From: Symbiodinium natans
Lineage: Eukaryota; Sar; Dinophyceae; Suessiales; Symbiodiniaceae
Direction: 5' to 3'
DNA: 64,000 nucleotides
NCBI GenBank assembly: GCA_905221605.1
Contig: CAJNDS010002546.1
Span: 1,164,371 to 1,228,370, forward strand
Position numbers and translations under genes: made by a program. The notes under the pieces are model-generated. The model was not told where the DNA came from. It ran no database searches and worked only from the letters and a program-made list of their open reading frames with translations. Below are positions 11,068 through 19,420 of the stretch, piece after piece; position 1 is the stretch's first letter; each line of letters begins with the position of its first letter.

Positions 11068-11397
11068 CATTGCAACACAACAACCGTGACAACCCGCAAA
11101 CCCAACGCCGCCCAAGCTCCGAATCCGAAACCACATCGGGGGGTTAGAAATAGGAGTTTGGGGTCTAGTACCCTTCGGGGTACCCAAATATCTTTGAGCC
11201 CTAAACCGACACCGAGGTTGATGCAGCATGCAATGGGCCAGGTCCTCATGTCATGATCAAGGGGGGTCTTGTGAGGATGGTTTCCTGAATGTTCGTGGTC
11301 AGTCGTTGTTGGGTTCAAGCCTTGAGGCTGTCAAACACCAGCACCTCCCAAAAGTTGACTCATGGTAACAACACCACCAAGCACCCTCAGCCGAGGG

Positions 11398-11550
11398 CTG
11401 TGGCAGCTGAAGAGCTGGTGCCCAGGGAGCATAAAGCTTGCGAGAACTCATGGACCCAGCAGTTGAGCCTTGACCTTGCATCCCGAGATCCTCTTTAAAA
11501 GCCATTCGAAGCCTGTAAGCGGTTTGGATCCAAGCCTCGTTCATGCACAG
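11398..11550 (+). repeat. dispersed repeat, copy 1 (partner 35846-36010)
   Basis: Shares ordered blocks with 35846-36010: GAGGGCTGTGGC, then an AGGAAG/AGGGAG-AT-A-A block, CTCATGGACC, CAGTTGAGC, CGGTTTGGATCC and CATGCAC. The partners are diverged and encode no recognisable protein. Confidence 0.55.
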
Positions 11551-11773
11551 GGGCGTCTGTAGACTCTACATGGGCTTGCCCTTGCAGACAACAGGGTTAT
11601 TTGTGCTGACGCATGTCGGACCAGGTCTACGACAATGTATATACACAACTCACACATAGGGAGGGAATCAATACTGCAGAGCTTTCTGTGAAGTTTACGG
11701 CTGCGTGTGCTGAGGCCCCGAGACGCATTTGGTTGGGGTTTGGACGTGTTTGGGTCGTGCATGCCTCGATGCC

Positions 11774-13561
11774 ATGCGACGGAGCTGCCGCCGCCTGTGC
11801 ATCCTCGGAATCCTCGGAATCCTGGGCCCAGGCTCACTTGCCCTGCTTGGCTTCGCCGGCCGCGGCTTCGCCGGCCGCGGCTTCGCCCGCCCCCGCATGC
11901 CCGCGCTGCGCGCGGAGTCCGCGCGCATTGGTGGGCCCGTGAAGCCCCTCCAGCCTTGGCGTGCGCTGCAGGCCCTGGATCTGCGAGCCGGGCTGGTGCA
12001 AGAGGCCAAGATGCCCGCCGAGGTGGCAAGCAAGTACAAGATCAAAGCTCCAGCCGCTCGCTGATCACATAAGAGTCCGTGCCCCCTGCGCGTCCGACTC
12101 CGAACCAGAGGCAGCAATCTCCAAGACTGTGTTTTGGAGGACCGGAAGGACAGGCATAGTAAAAGTGCGGTGTTGCGCACACCCCCCTAAACCCTAAACC
12201 CTAAACCAGGTATACGTTGTGTGGTGCAACTTTGGCCGCATCCTGGAGTGGCCTCACGATGATGGCGCATGGTCAACGCCCGAGAACCTTGTGACGGCCG
12301 CAAAGATCCGAAGCTACTGCTGCTAGGCAGGCCCTTGGGACGTTTCATATTTTTCCTCTGCTATGGGGTTTCAAAGGGTAAACCCTACACCCCAATCATT
12401 CTTGGGAATATTTTTCAGAGGGTTTGAGGGCCCATCCGAGGCTCCCTGGAGGTGCTAAACTGTGGTGGCTGCCAGGTGGTCGGACTCCTGAATGCCGGCA
12501 CCAAGCAGATCGGGAAGCTGAAGACCTACTACCTCCTCACCGGCGCCTACACGGACGAGGACCCTGAGGAGCACAACGTGGCCAGGACGGTGCCCATGCT
12601 CCCCGTGGAGCCAGGATCTCGCCCCTTAAGCCTGTTTTGCAAGGGTTTGTAAGGTGGTTTCCGAAATGAGGGTACCTTATTGGGGTCCTTATGATAAGGC
12701 AATCCTAGTGTTTGGGGGCTATGTTAGGGGTCCCCTATTTTCGTAAACCCCCAATGAGGGATTTGCCAATTGTGAGGCATGGCATTTTTTTGTGTCATCT
12801 TGGCATCGATTTTCTATTTTCTCGAGGTGTGACCGTCCTCTCACTGCTTCCAGATGGCAGCCGATATGTGGATGAGCCCGAGACAGGTGCGCCCCTCCTG
12901 CCCGTCATGGACTTTGAAGAGGACTTCCTGTCCAAGGCGGATCTTCGGGTGGGCCGCATCAGCCACATCTCCGCGGACGTCGTCGTCCCCGAGGGCGGGG
13001 CTCTCATCCTGCCAGTTGCTGTGGCTCCGAGCTGTGCATTCGGCTGTGCAGATGGATACGCACCGCAGCTTTCAATGTTTTTTCCTCCGTCCTGGGAAGC
13101 TGAGGTGAAGGCCGCGTCGTCATTCTTACGGCCGACTTCGGACCTGGGGCCTTTCACTTGCGCACCCGTGCCCCAGCGTCCGTGCAGGCAGCTACTGTGT
13201 CTTGGCTCCTCCTTGAAATCACAGAAAGGGGGTGTCAATCTTCCATGCGTAGATGTGGGGGGTTTCCGAAAAATGGGGGTACCCTTCTTGGCAGGGTCCG
13301 TTTTTCGGGGATTCTTTTCTATTTGGAGTATAAAAGGGTACCCGTATTTTGGGAAATGCCCATAGCGTGTGGCCGGTGAATCGTGGGAAGAGACCCAGCC
13401 CCCAGGACCTGACTGGAAGGATTGTGGTCGGCATGGTGAACCTGGACGACCAGGATAACGAGTTCCTCCTGCTCGGCTTCGAGGAGGATGGCTTGGCAGT
13501 ACCGCTGAGCTGTGACGCCGTGGGTCCCGACCTTCCTCCCAACGGCTCCCGCCTCCTCTAG
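11774..13561 (+). CDS. two-domain tRNA-binding/CsaA-like protein, probably plastid-targeted, six exons
   Basis: Proposed exons: 11774-12046, 12210-12299, 12476-12614, 12854-12994, 13105-13181 and 13391-13561, giving about 296 residues. All joins keep frame. The first half shows LDLRAGLVQEAKMPAEV, then KYKIK, TPENLV, VVGLLNAGTKQIGKLKTYYLL and LPVEPDGSRYV. The second repeats the plan: DFEEDFLSKADLRVGRI, ADFGPGAFHLRTRAPAS, LTGRIVVGMVNLDDQDNEFLLLG and PPNGSRLL. Both match the OB-fold tRNA-binding domain of CsaA, MetRS C-termini and EMAPII, where related proteins bind tRNA or act as export chaperones. The start (MRRSCRR, a hydrophobic run, then GFAGRGFAG) looks like the bipartite plastid leader of peridinin dinoflagellates. 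Donors at 12047, 12300 and 12995 are GC, at 12615 GA, and at 13182 GT. The last intron is the least certain. A duplicated CsaA fold in one chain is unusual. Confidence 0.72.
12186..12207 (-). repeat. telomere-like array at the end of intron 1 of the CsaA-like gene
   Basis: CCCTAAA units run up to the proposed 3' splice site (CTAAACCAG) of the first intron, so the array would provide the sequence just before the acceptor. Confidence 0.7.
12647..12780. mobile_element. inverted-repeat element (family III) inside intron 3
   Basis: Shares GGTTTCCGAAATGAGGGTACC with the element at 13250-13375, which lies in another intron of the same gene. Its right half contains matching complements (GGGGTCCCCTATTTTCGTAAACC). 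It fills much of the 239-nt intron 12615-12853. Confidence 0.55.
13250..13375. mobile_element. inverted-repeat element (family III) inside intron 5
   Basis: The left end GGTTTCCGAAAAATGGGGGT continues into ACCCTT; the right end AAAGGGTACCCGTATTTTGG continues into GAAATGCCC. They are complementary over about 28 bp with few mismatches. The element sits within the intron separating the last two exons of the CsaA-like gene. Confidence 0.65.
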
Positions 13562-13809
13562 GAGACCCGAAAATCCGAGGCAAAGTTTGCCCCCAAAGAC
13601 CGGTCTCAGTTTCTGTACAGAGGCGCATCAGGGGTAGATGAATCAGACCGATGCTTCCAGCATCGCTTTGCCATTGTGGCCTTGCTTTATGGACCAGTCC
13701 TTTCTTTGGGGCTGCCACGTCTCGTTGAACGATGCTCGCAGGCCAAGGAGCCTCGGCAAGGCATGCCCCTTGCTGGCCTTCGGGCCATGCCTGTCCGTGC
13801 CAGAAAGCG

Positions 13810-14110
13810 TGCTTCCCTTTGCTGGCTTCCGCATGTCGGCTGATAGGGTTGGCGGCAGATGTTCCCCACCTTTGCAGGTCGAAGCTGATCATCGCAAGGA
13901 TGGTGGCTAAAAGCTCTCCTTTGTTGGGGAAGGTAGGGGCCCTGCTTGAAAAAGCGATTTGCCAACACTAGGGTGCGACTGTGGGGCTTTGACTCACACC
14001 ATGTGTTCAAACATGTCTAACATGAGGCCTAGTGGAGAGCGCTATCAGAAGGTGGCCCGGCTTCGTCGGTGTGGCTCCTGCTGGGACCACAAAAAGAGCT
14101 CGTGCGACAC
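13810..14110 (+). repeat. dispersed repeat, copy 1 (partners about 17640-17910 and 17985-18125)
   Basis: Shared blocks in order: CATGTCGGCTGA, GGCGGCAGA, GCAGGTCGAAGCTGAT, CGCAAGGAT, GGGGCTTTGA, ATGTGTTCAAA, GGAGAGC/GCGAGCC and GGCCCGGCT/GGACCGGCTTCG. The copies are well diverged. Confidence 0.65.
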
Positions 14111-14464
14111 TGTGGGTCCTGGGGGGCAGATGGGTGGTGAAGGATCGTGGGGTGTTGACTTAAGAGGCTCCCGATGTGCTTTCGAAGCTCCCCAATACAA
14201 CTCACAACTTACTCATTTTTGCTGTAGTGCACGGCTCTAGAGTCTACGAGAGTCTACGAGAGTCGAGAGCGAAGAGGGTGACCCTGCCTTTGACAAGAGT
14301 TCTTGGTTGTCGAGCACTCGTCGATGCCGTGCCTCTCCATGCGTTGGATGCAGGCGACGGCTCTGCTGTGGAAGCGAGCAACGCGGGTTGCAAAGGCCTC
14401 AGGCGGGCCGATTCCTGCAGTGCAAGCCATCTGCAGCGCACGTTGGCTGTTTGATGAGTCAATG

Positions 14465-14479
14465 AGCCAGTTTGGCTCA
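14465..14479 (+). other. possible relict spliced leader 47 nt before a start codon
   Basis: AGCCAGTTTGGCTCA matches the spliced-leader core AGCCATTTTGGCTCA at 14 of 15 bases. It lies shortly upstream of the ATG at 14526, the position expected if the gene descends from a reinserted, trans-spliced mRNA. Confidence 0.5.
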
Positions 14480-14525
14480 CACGGGGCAAGTTAGGACAAC
14501 AGCACAGGGTTTTGGAACTACTGCC

Positions 14526-16923
14526 ATGGCAGGAATTGCCAGAGTTCTCTTGGCGCTGATGTTGACTTCTTGCTCGGATGTTGCGGGAGCCGAGTGCCAG
14601 GACATTGTGACCACGCAATACGCCTTCGCGATCAGGAAGAGCGACGGCACGGTGGTGACTTGGGGAGACTCTAGCATGGGTGGGGACTCCTCCGCTGTAC
14701 AGAGTCAGTTGACTTCCGTTGAGGTGATCTACGCAAATCTACAAGCCTTTGCCGCCAAGAGGAGCGACGGCACGGTGGTGACCTGGGGAGACCCTTAAAA
14801 TGGTGGGGACTCCTCTGCCGTGGCGGGCCAGTTGACCAACGTGGATGTGATTTATGCAAATGGCTTTGCCTTCGCTGCCAAGAAGGGCGACGGCACGGTG
14901 GTCACCTGGGGTAAAGCAGAGATTCTCCCCGACTCCAGTACGGCAAGCCAGTTGACTTCAGTGGACGTGATCTACGCTAACAAGCACGGCGAGACCTTTG
15001 CCGCCAAGAAGAGCGACGGCACGGTGGTGTCCTGGGGAGAAGCGGGCTGGGGCGGGGACGCGTCCGCCGTGCAGAGTCAGTTGACTGCAGTTGACGCGGT
15101 CTATGCGACGATACGAGCCTTTGCCGCCAAGAAGAGCGACGGCACGGTGGTGACCTGGGGGAGCCAGTGGGACGGCGGGGACTCTTCCGCCGTGGCGGGC
15201 CAGTTGACCAACATAGATGTGATCTATGCAGGTGGCACGGCCTTCGCTGCCAAGAAGAGCGATGGCACGGTGGTGACTTGGGGTGCAAGCGGTTTCGATG
15301 GCGGTGGAGACTCTTCCGCAGTGGCAGGCCAGTTGACCAACGTGGACGTGATCTACGGTGCATATTTAAGTTTTTCCGCCTTGAAGCACGACGGCACGGT
15401 GGTTCTCTGGGGTGGCGGGGCCGACTCCTCCTCGGTGGCGACCGTGACTTCGGTGGAGAATATCTCTTTTACAACTCTTGGGAGTTTTGCCGGCAGAAGG
15501 AGCGACGGCACTGTGGCGTCCTGGGACTCTGGTTTTGGCGTCGTGGACCCCTCTGCTGTACAGAGTCAGTTGACCAACGTGGAGGTGATCTATGCAGCGG
15601 ATCTCGGGGCTTTCGCTGCAAAGAAGCTCGATGGTACCGTGGTCGCCTGGGGCGATCCCACGTATGGTGGGGACCCCTCCGCGGTACAGAGTCGGTTGAC
15701 CAACGTGGATGTGATCTATGCAAACATTGGGGCCTTTGCCGCCAAGAAGCTTGATGGTTCTCTGGTCGTCTGGGGTTGGGATCAGGCTGGTGGGGACATT
15801 TCGCAAGCTGACCTTGACGCTTCTTGCCCCGCCATCACCACAACGACCACGCTCTCCTCCACGGTGTCCTTGACGTCCACCTCCTTCAGTGTGACTGAAA
15901 CATCCGTCACGAACACCACAGCCACGTCAACCTCAGCAACAGGGACAGCCACGTCAACCTCCACTACCGGAACGTCCTTGACTGTGACAGTGACATCCAC
16001 TTCAATGTCGTCGACAGTGACTGCCACGTCAACCTCCGTTACTGGGACTTGGACATCCGTTACGGAGACCTCGACGGCGACGTCAACCTCCACTACAGCG
16101 TCAACGTCCACTTCGCTCAGCGTGACTGTGACATCCCTGACGTCCTCTTCGACGTCCTCCTCCGGCTCCACGGTGTCCATGGTGTCCACGGCCACGCCGA
16201 CGGCCACGTCAACCTCCTCCAACATGCTCCTGCGATTGGTCTCTGGAGTTCGATGTGCTTTGTAGAACTTCCGGTTTGTTAGAGGGATTATGGTATTTTA
16301 CAGCGTTCCCTTTGCCACAGCCAGTGCTCGTATTTCTCAGCAAGTTGTCCAGGCTCATTCTGAACGAGGATGTGAATTTGCGGGGTGACGAGGTTCGCTT
16401 GTCGACGGTCGGCTTTGCTTTGTCCATCTTCGCAGCAGTGCTCGGTGGAACCCTCATCGGCCTGGTGATTGGTGTCACATGTCAACTCTGGCGCCCGCCT
16501 ACGGGGCCTACGGTTTTGGAGACCTCTCGGGAGGCTTCTTCTTCCATCCAGGCGAGCCCAATCGACATTGAGGAGGTGGGGCATGTGTCTCTCTTGACAT
16601 CGATGGTCGAATGGGCAGAATGGGGATCAACTTGTAGGGATGTAGACATGCAGCCCCACCAGCCCCAATACCTTTGGTGTGGCAGATCAACTTGTTGCAA
16701 GTCATTGCCCTGGATGCCTAGTCTCCACGACAACTAGCGATCAGCAGGGTGTAAGTCCGCATGGGCCTGTATAGAATTCAGCACCCTCTACAGAGCAAAA
16801 TTTGGTAGTACGTGCCTTTCTCTCCTTCCCGCCACCGACCCTGCACAGGTCGTGGTTGATCCAGTTGAAGGTGCGGGAGGCAGCCAGCTCTTCGACGACA
16901 ACACCAGTTCCTTGAGCGTCTAA
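14526..16923 (+). pseudogene. type I membrane protein with RCC1-like repeats, interrupted by an internal stop
   Basis: ATG 14526 opens a signal peptide, then about ten repeats of roughly 41-43 residues with the signature AFAAKKSDGTVVTWG, as in RCC1-like beta-propellers. An in-frame TAA at 14796-14798 falls after repeat 2 (GDP-stop-NGGD, where a later repeat has GDPTYGGD), and the frame continues unchanged to about 16230. A stalk of about 130 Ser/Thr residues follows. A membrane span comes after a probable intron (about 16235-16365): the segment from 16370 encodes FALSIFAAVLGGTLIGLVIG. A further GT-AG intron, 16577-16847, would join PIDIEE to VVVDPVEGAGG and a stop at 16921-16923; otherwise the frame ends at 16737. 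The copy may be a recent pseudogene, a read-through gene or a sequencing error. The function is unknown; the layout suggests a cell-surface protein. Confidence 0.65.
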
Positions 16924-17289
16924 TGGGAAGTCTACCAACAACAAGCAGAAGAAACAAAAAACAAAACGACTCAGAGGTCCCACAATGACCATTGAGCTGA
17001 ATCGAGTCAAAGGTTGTTCCTGATGGCTCGGAGGTGTAGTTCTCGGCGGATTTGTTCGTCGGTACCTCCATGTTTACCGTTCCACAGAGTCAAAAGGATT
17101 TTCCCCGATGCCTTAAAGGGGCAATCGGGCAATCCTCAGCAGGTCTATTTGGCGTTCCTCCTTGACTGTGTCTTGCCTTTAAACTTTAAGCTGCCATGAT
17201 GCGTGTCGTTTTGCCTGCCGCACTGGCAGGCTTGTGAAAGAGCCGAGGGATGGTTGGGAAAGGATCTCTGTCAGTTTGTCTTGCGTGGT

Positions 17290-17347
17290 CTAAACCCTAA
17301 ACCCTAAACCCTAAACCCTAAACCCTAAACCCTAAACCCTAAACCCT
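17290..17347 (-). repeat. interstitial telomere-like array (CCCTAAA)
   Basis: Eight CCCTAAA units in tandem, with a stray unit shortly after. Confidence 0.93.
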
Positions 17348-17484
17348 GGACCACAAATTTCCCTAAACCCTAGCCACTCCGAGATCCATTCTCGGGCTCG
17401 GCGCGAATCTTCCTCCAGGGCGCACGGTCATGGCTGGGCTCCCTGCTATGGGGGAGCCCGAATCCAAAGACGATTTTGTTACTA

Positions 17485-17588
17485 CTACGAATTGCTTAGG
17501 AACCCCGAAAAAAATTGAAGAATATTCTTCCTTGTTAAGGGCAATTTTTATTCGTGTTGGGGGTTCTTAAGCAACTAGCAGATTCGTG
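17485..17588. mobile_element. hairpin element related to the interior of family II
   Basis: Left arm ACGAATTGCTTAGGAACCCC and right arm GGGGGTTCTTAAGCAACTAG are complementary, separated by an AT-rich loop. The same arms (GAGTTGCTTAAGAATCCCC and GGGGTTCTTAAGCAAATAG) occur inside the element at 27864-28075. Confidence 0.7.
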
Positions 17589-17639
17589 CTCTGCCTTCAC
17601 CACCCCTTCTTGGCTTTAAGCCGTGACAAAAAACCCGTG

Positions 17640-18125
17640 CTTCCCTGCTGGCCTAAACATGTCGGCTGAAAACCTTTGGCGGCAGACGCTCCCCCATTGC
17701 AGGTCGAAGCTGATTAGCGCAAGGATCGTGCGGCTGGGGCTTTGATCCACAGCCACATGGTGCCACATATTGCTGCCGCAATGTGTTCAAAGCATCTTGA
17801 AGCACATCTCCTGCAACCCTCATGGAGAGCCAGGCCGGGGGATCAGAAGATGAGGCGGACCGGCTTCGAGGCCTCGGCGTGTGCGGATCAACTCCTGCGG
17901 GTTGCGCAGGAAGACGATGGGGCCGAGCGAGCGAATAATGCCAAGTCTTATGCCTGTTGTCCACATCAGTGACATTCGCATGGCCTTTGATCCACAGCCC
18001 ACATGATGCCACATGTGTTCAAACTTGTTCGAATATATTTCCCGAAACTCTCATCGCGAGCCAGGCAGGGGGATCAGAAGATGAGGTGGCCCGGCTAGCG
18101 CACGGCGTTTACGCGAAGAGGATGC
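17640..18125 (+). repeat. dispersed repeat, copies 2 and 3
   Basis: Two tandem-like copies (about 17640-17910 and 17985-18125) of the element at 13810. They share TTTGATCCACAGCC, ATGTGTTCAAA, GAGCCAGGC, GGGGGATCAGAAGATGAGG and CCGGCT. Confidence 0.65.
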
Positions 18126-18440
18126 CTCGGTCGCATGAGACCTTGGGCAGGTTCGGGCTTTGTGTCGTTCTGTTGGACCTTAAGCTTGGGACTGCCAAGC
18201 ACAATCCTTACTTGGAGGTTCAGGGTACTTGTCACCCCAATGATAAGTTATAACTGTTCTTACAAGCCCCCTGAGTCCTCTAAGTCCCCTAAGCAGGTTA
18301 TCAGTTAGACTGATAGTTGGGGTTATAAAAGTACCCATGAAGAAGCTGGTGGCGGGAAAGGTGAGCCACCCAGCGACACGAGCTACACAATGGGCTTCGG
18401 GTTGCGGGTTTAGGGCATGGTCTCGATGAATGCCTGGCTC

Positions 18441-18589
18441 AACCCTAAACCCTAAACCCTAAACCCTAAACCCTAAACCCTAAACCCTAAACCCTAAACC
18501 CTAAACCCTAAACCCTAAACCCTAAACCCTAAACCCTAAACCCTAAACCCTAAACCCTAAACCCTAAACCCTAAACCCTAACCTAAACC
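18441..18589 (-). repeat. longest interstitial telomere-like array
   Basis: About 20 consecutive CCCTAAA units with little decay, ending in one shortened unit. Supported genes lie on both sides, so this is not a chromosome end as assembled. Confidence 0.95.
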
Positions 18590-18736
18590 AGCTTTCAGGA
18601 CCATTCGGCGCTGGCCAGAGAGACGTTTTCTCCCACATGCGCCTTGTGAGTCAAGACAGCCGCCATGGGGCCCCCAATTCAGACAGAGTTTAGGTGGCAG
18701 AAACTCCAGCCGCACACGAAAAGGTTCAGACCCCAG

Positions 18737-18880
18737 GTTTTGTATGGTTTTGTAACCAAAAAAATGGTTTTGTATGGTTTTGTGTGGTTTTGTATGGTTT
18801 TGTATGGTTTTGTATGGTTTTGTATGGTTTTGTATGGTTTTGTATGGTTTTGTATGGTTGTGTAACCAAAAAAACCTACC
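18737..18880 (+). repeat. 10-bp minisatellite (TGTATGGTTT)
   Basis: Roughly eleven copies of TGTATGGTTT, bounded at both ends by GTAACCAAAAAAA. Reading frames across it are repeat artefacts. Confidence 0.92.
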
Positions 18881-18913
18881 GAACACGCAGCTGTCTTTTG
18901 CATTGGCAGCGCC

Positions 18914-19420
18914 ATGGTGCTGTTCCGGCAGTGTCCGCTGCCCCCAGACGTTCCTGGCAAGCTTTGGCTGCATTCCATGCCGGGAAAGAATGAAGACTGG
19001 AATGTTTTCGTTGAGAATGCGAAGTCTGCAGATGTCAAGGGCATCGCCTGCATGACGAGCCGTGCGGAGGTTCAGGAGAAATCGCCCAGCTATGCCGAGG
19101 CCATATCAAAGGACTCTGCTCCTTGCAAGGTCTTGGAGTTTGCCATTCCGCCGGGCGGCGTGCCTGAGGACGCCGCTGCTTTCAATAGCTTCATTGCGAG
19201 CTTGATCACGCTTGTGCGCGAAGGCCAGGGTGTTTTGGTACACTGCACCGGCGGTGTGGGGCGAACGGGCTTTGTGGCCATCTGCATGCTGCAGCGGCTT
19301 GGTATGGACCTCGAGGACGCGAAGGCGCGAGTGCGCGAGGCGGGAAGTGGCCCCGAGACGGATGAGCAGCACGCGTACCTCAAGTCCTTTGCGGAGAGGG
19401 GCGCCTCCATGGGGGTTTGA
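18914..19420 (+). CDS. small dual-specificity/tyrosine phosphatase, CDKN3-like
   Basis: 168 residues, no introns. The signature loop VHCTGGVGRTG carries the catalytic Cys111 and Arg117. The preceding GGVPEDAAAFNSFIASL and the following ETDEQHAYLKSF fit the CDKN3/KAP-like branch, which removes phosphate from proteins by a Cys-phosphate intermediate. In that branch the general acid Asp normally sits in a PDGGVP loop; here the loop reads IPPGGVP, with Pro80 in its place. Asp86 lies six residues on and might substitute, or the enzyme may be slow or a phosphate-binding pseudoenzyme. ATG 18914 is the first in frame after the minisatellite. There is no signal peptide, so it is probably cytosolic or nuclear. 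Confidence 0.88.
   Translation: MVLFRQCPLPPDVPGKLWLHSMPGKNEDWNVFVENAKSADVKGIACMTSRAEVQEKSPSYAEAISKDSAPCKVLEFAIPPGGVPEDAAAFNSFIASLITLVREGQGVLVHCTGGVGRTGFVAICMLQRLGMDLEDAKARVREAGSGPETDEQHAYLKSFAERGASMGV

Larger units (their letters stand above)
8917..11773. other. intergenic, repeat-bearing
   Basis: No confident gene. A short frame from ATG 9257 (MSTSVPQEYENAGKVP...) has coding-like composition for about 35 residues but no family I recognise. The stretch holds telomere-like arrays at 10506-10536 and 11025-11067, AT-rich simple sequence at 10320-10410, and a repeat (11398-11550) shared with 35846-36010. Confidence 0.5.
13562..14525. other. intergenic, with a dispersed repeat and a relict leader
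   Basis: No gene seen. Positions 13810-14110 belong to a three-copy diverged repeat (other copies near 17640 and 17985). Positions 14466-14479 resemble the spliced leader just before the next gene. Confidence 0.55.
16924..18913. other. intergenic, rich in repeats
   Basis: No gene seen. Contents: telomere-like arrays (17290-17347, 18441-18589), a hairpin element (17485-17588), two copies of a dispersed repeat (about 17640-17910 and 17985-18125) and a 10-bp minisatellite (18737-18880). Confidence 0.65.

Noticed and set aside
12795-13892. Minus-strand open frame of 365 residues
   Set aside because: It lies over the exons and introns of the CsaA-like gene, whose + strand reading matches a known family; the minus frame has no recognisable motif.
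18441-18589. A true chromosome end
   Set aside because: Genes continue on both sides and the array is only about 150 bp; it is interstitial unless the assembly is wrong.
18665-18993. Frames with repeated YGFVWFCMVL
   Set aside because: Translation of the 10-bp minisatellite.
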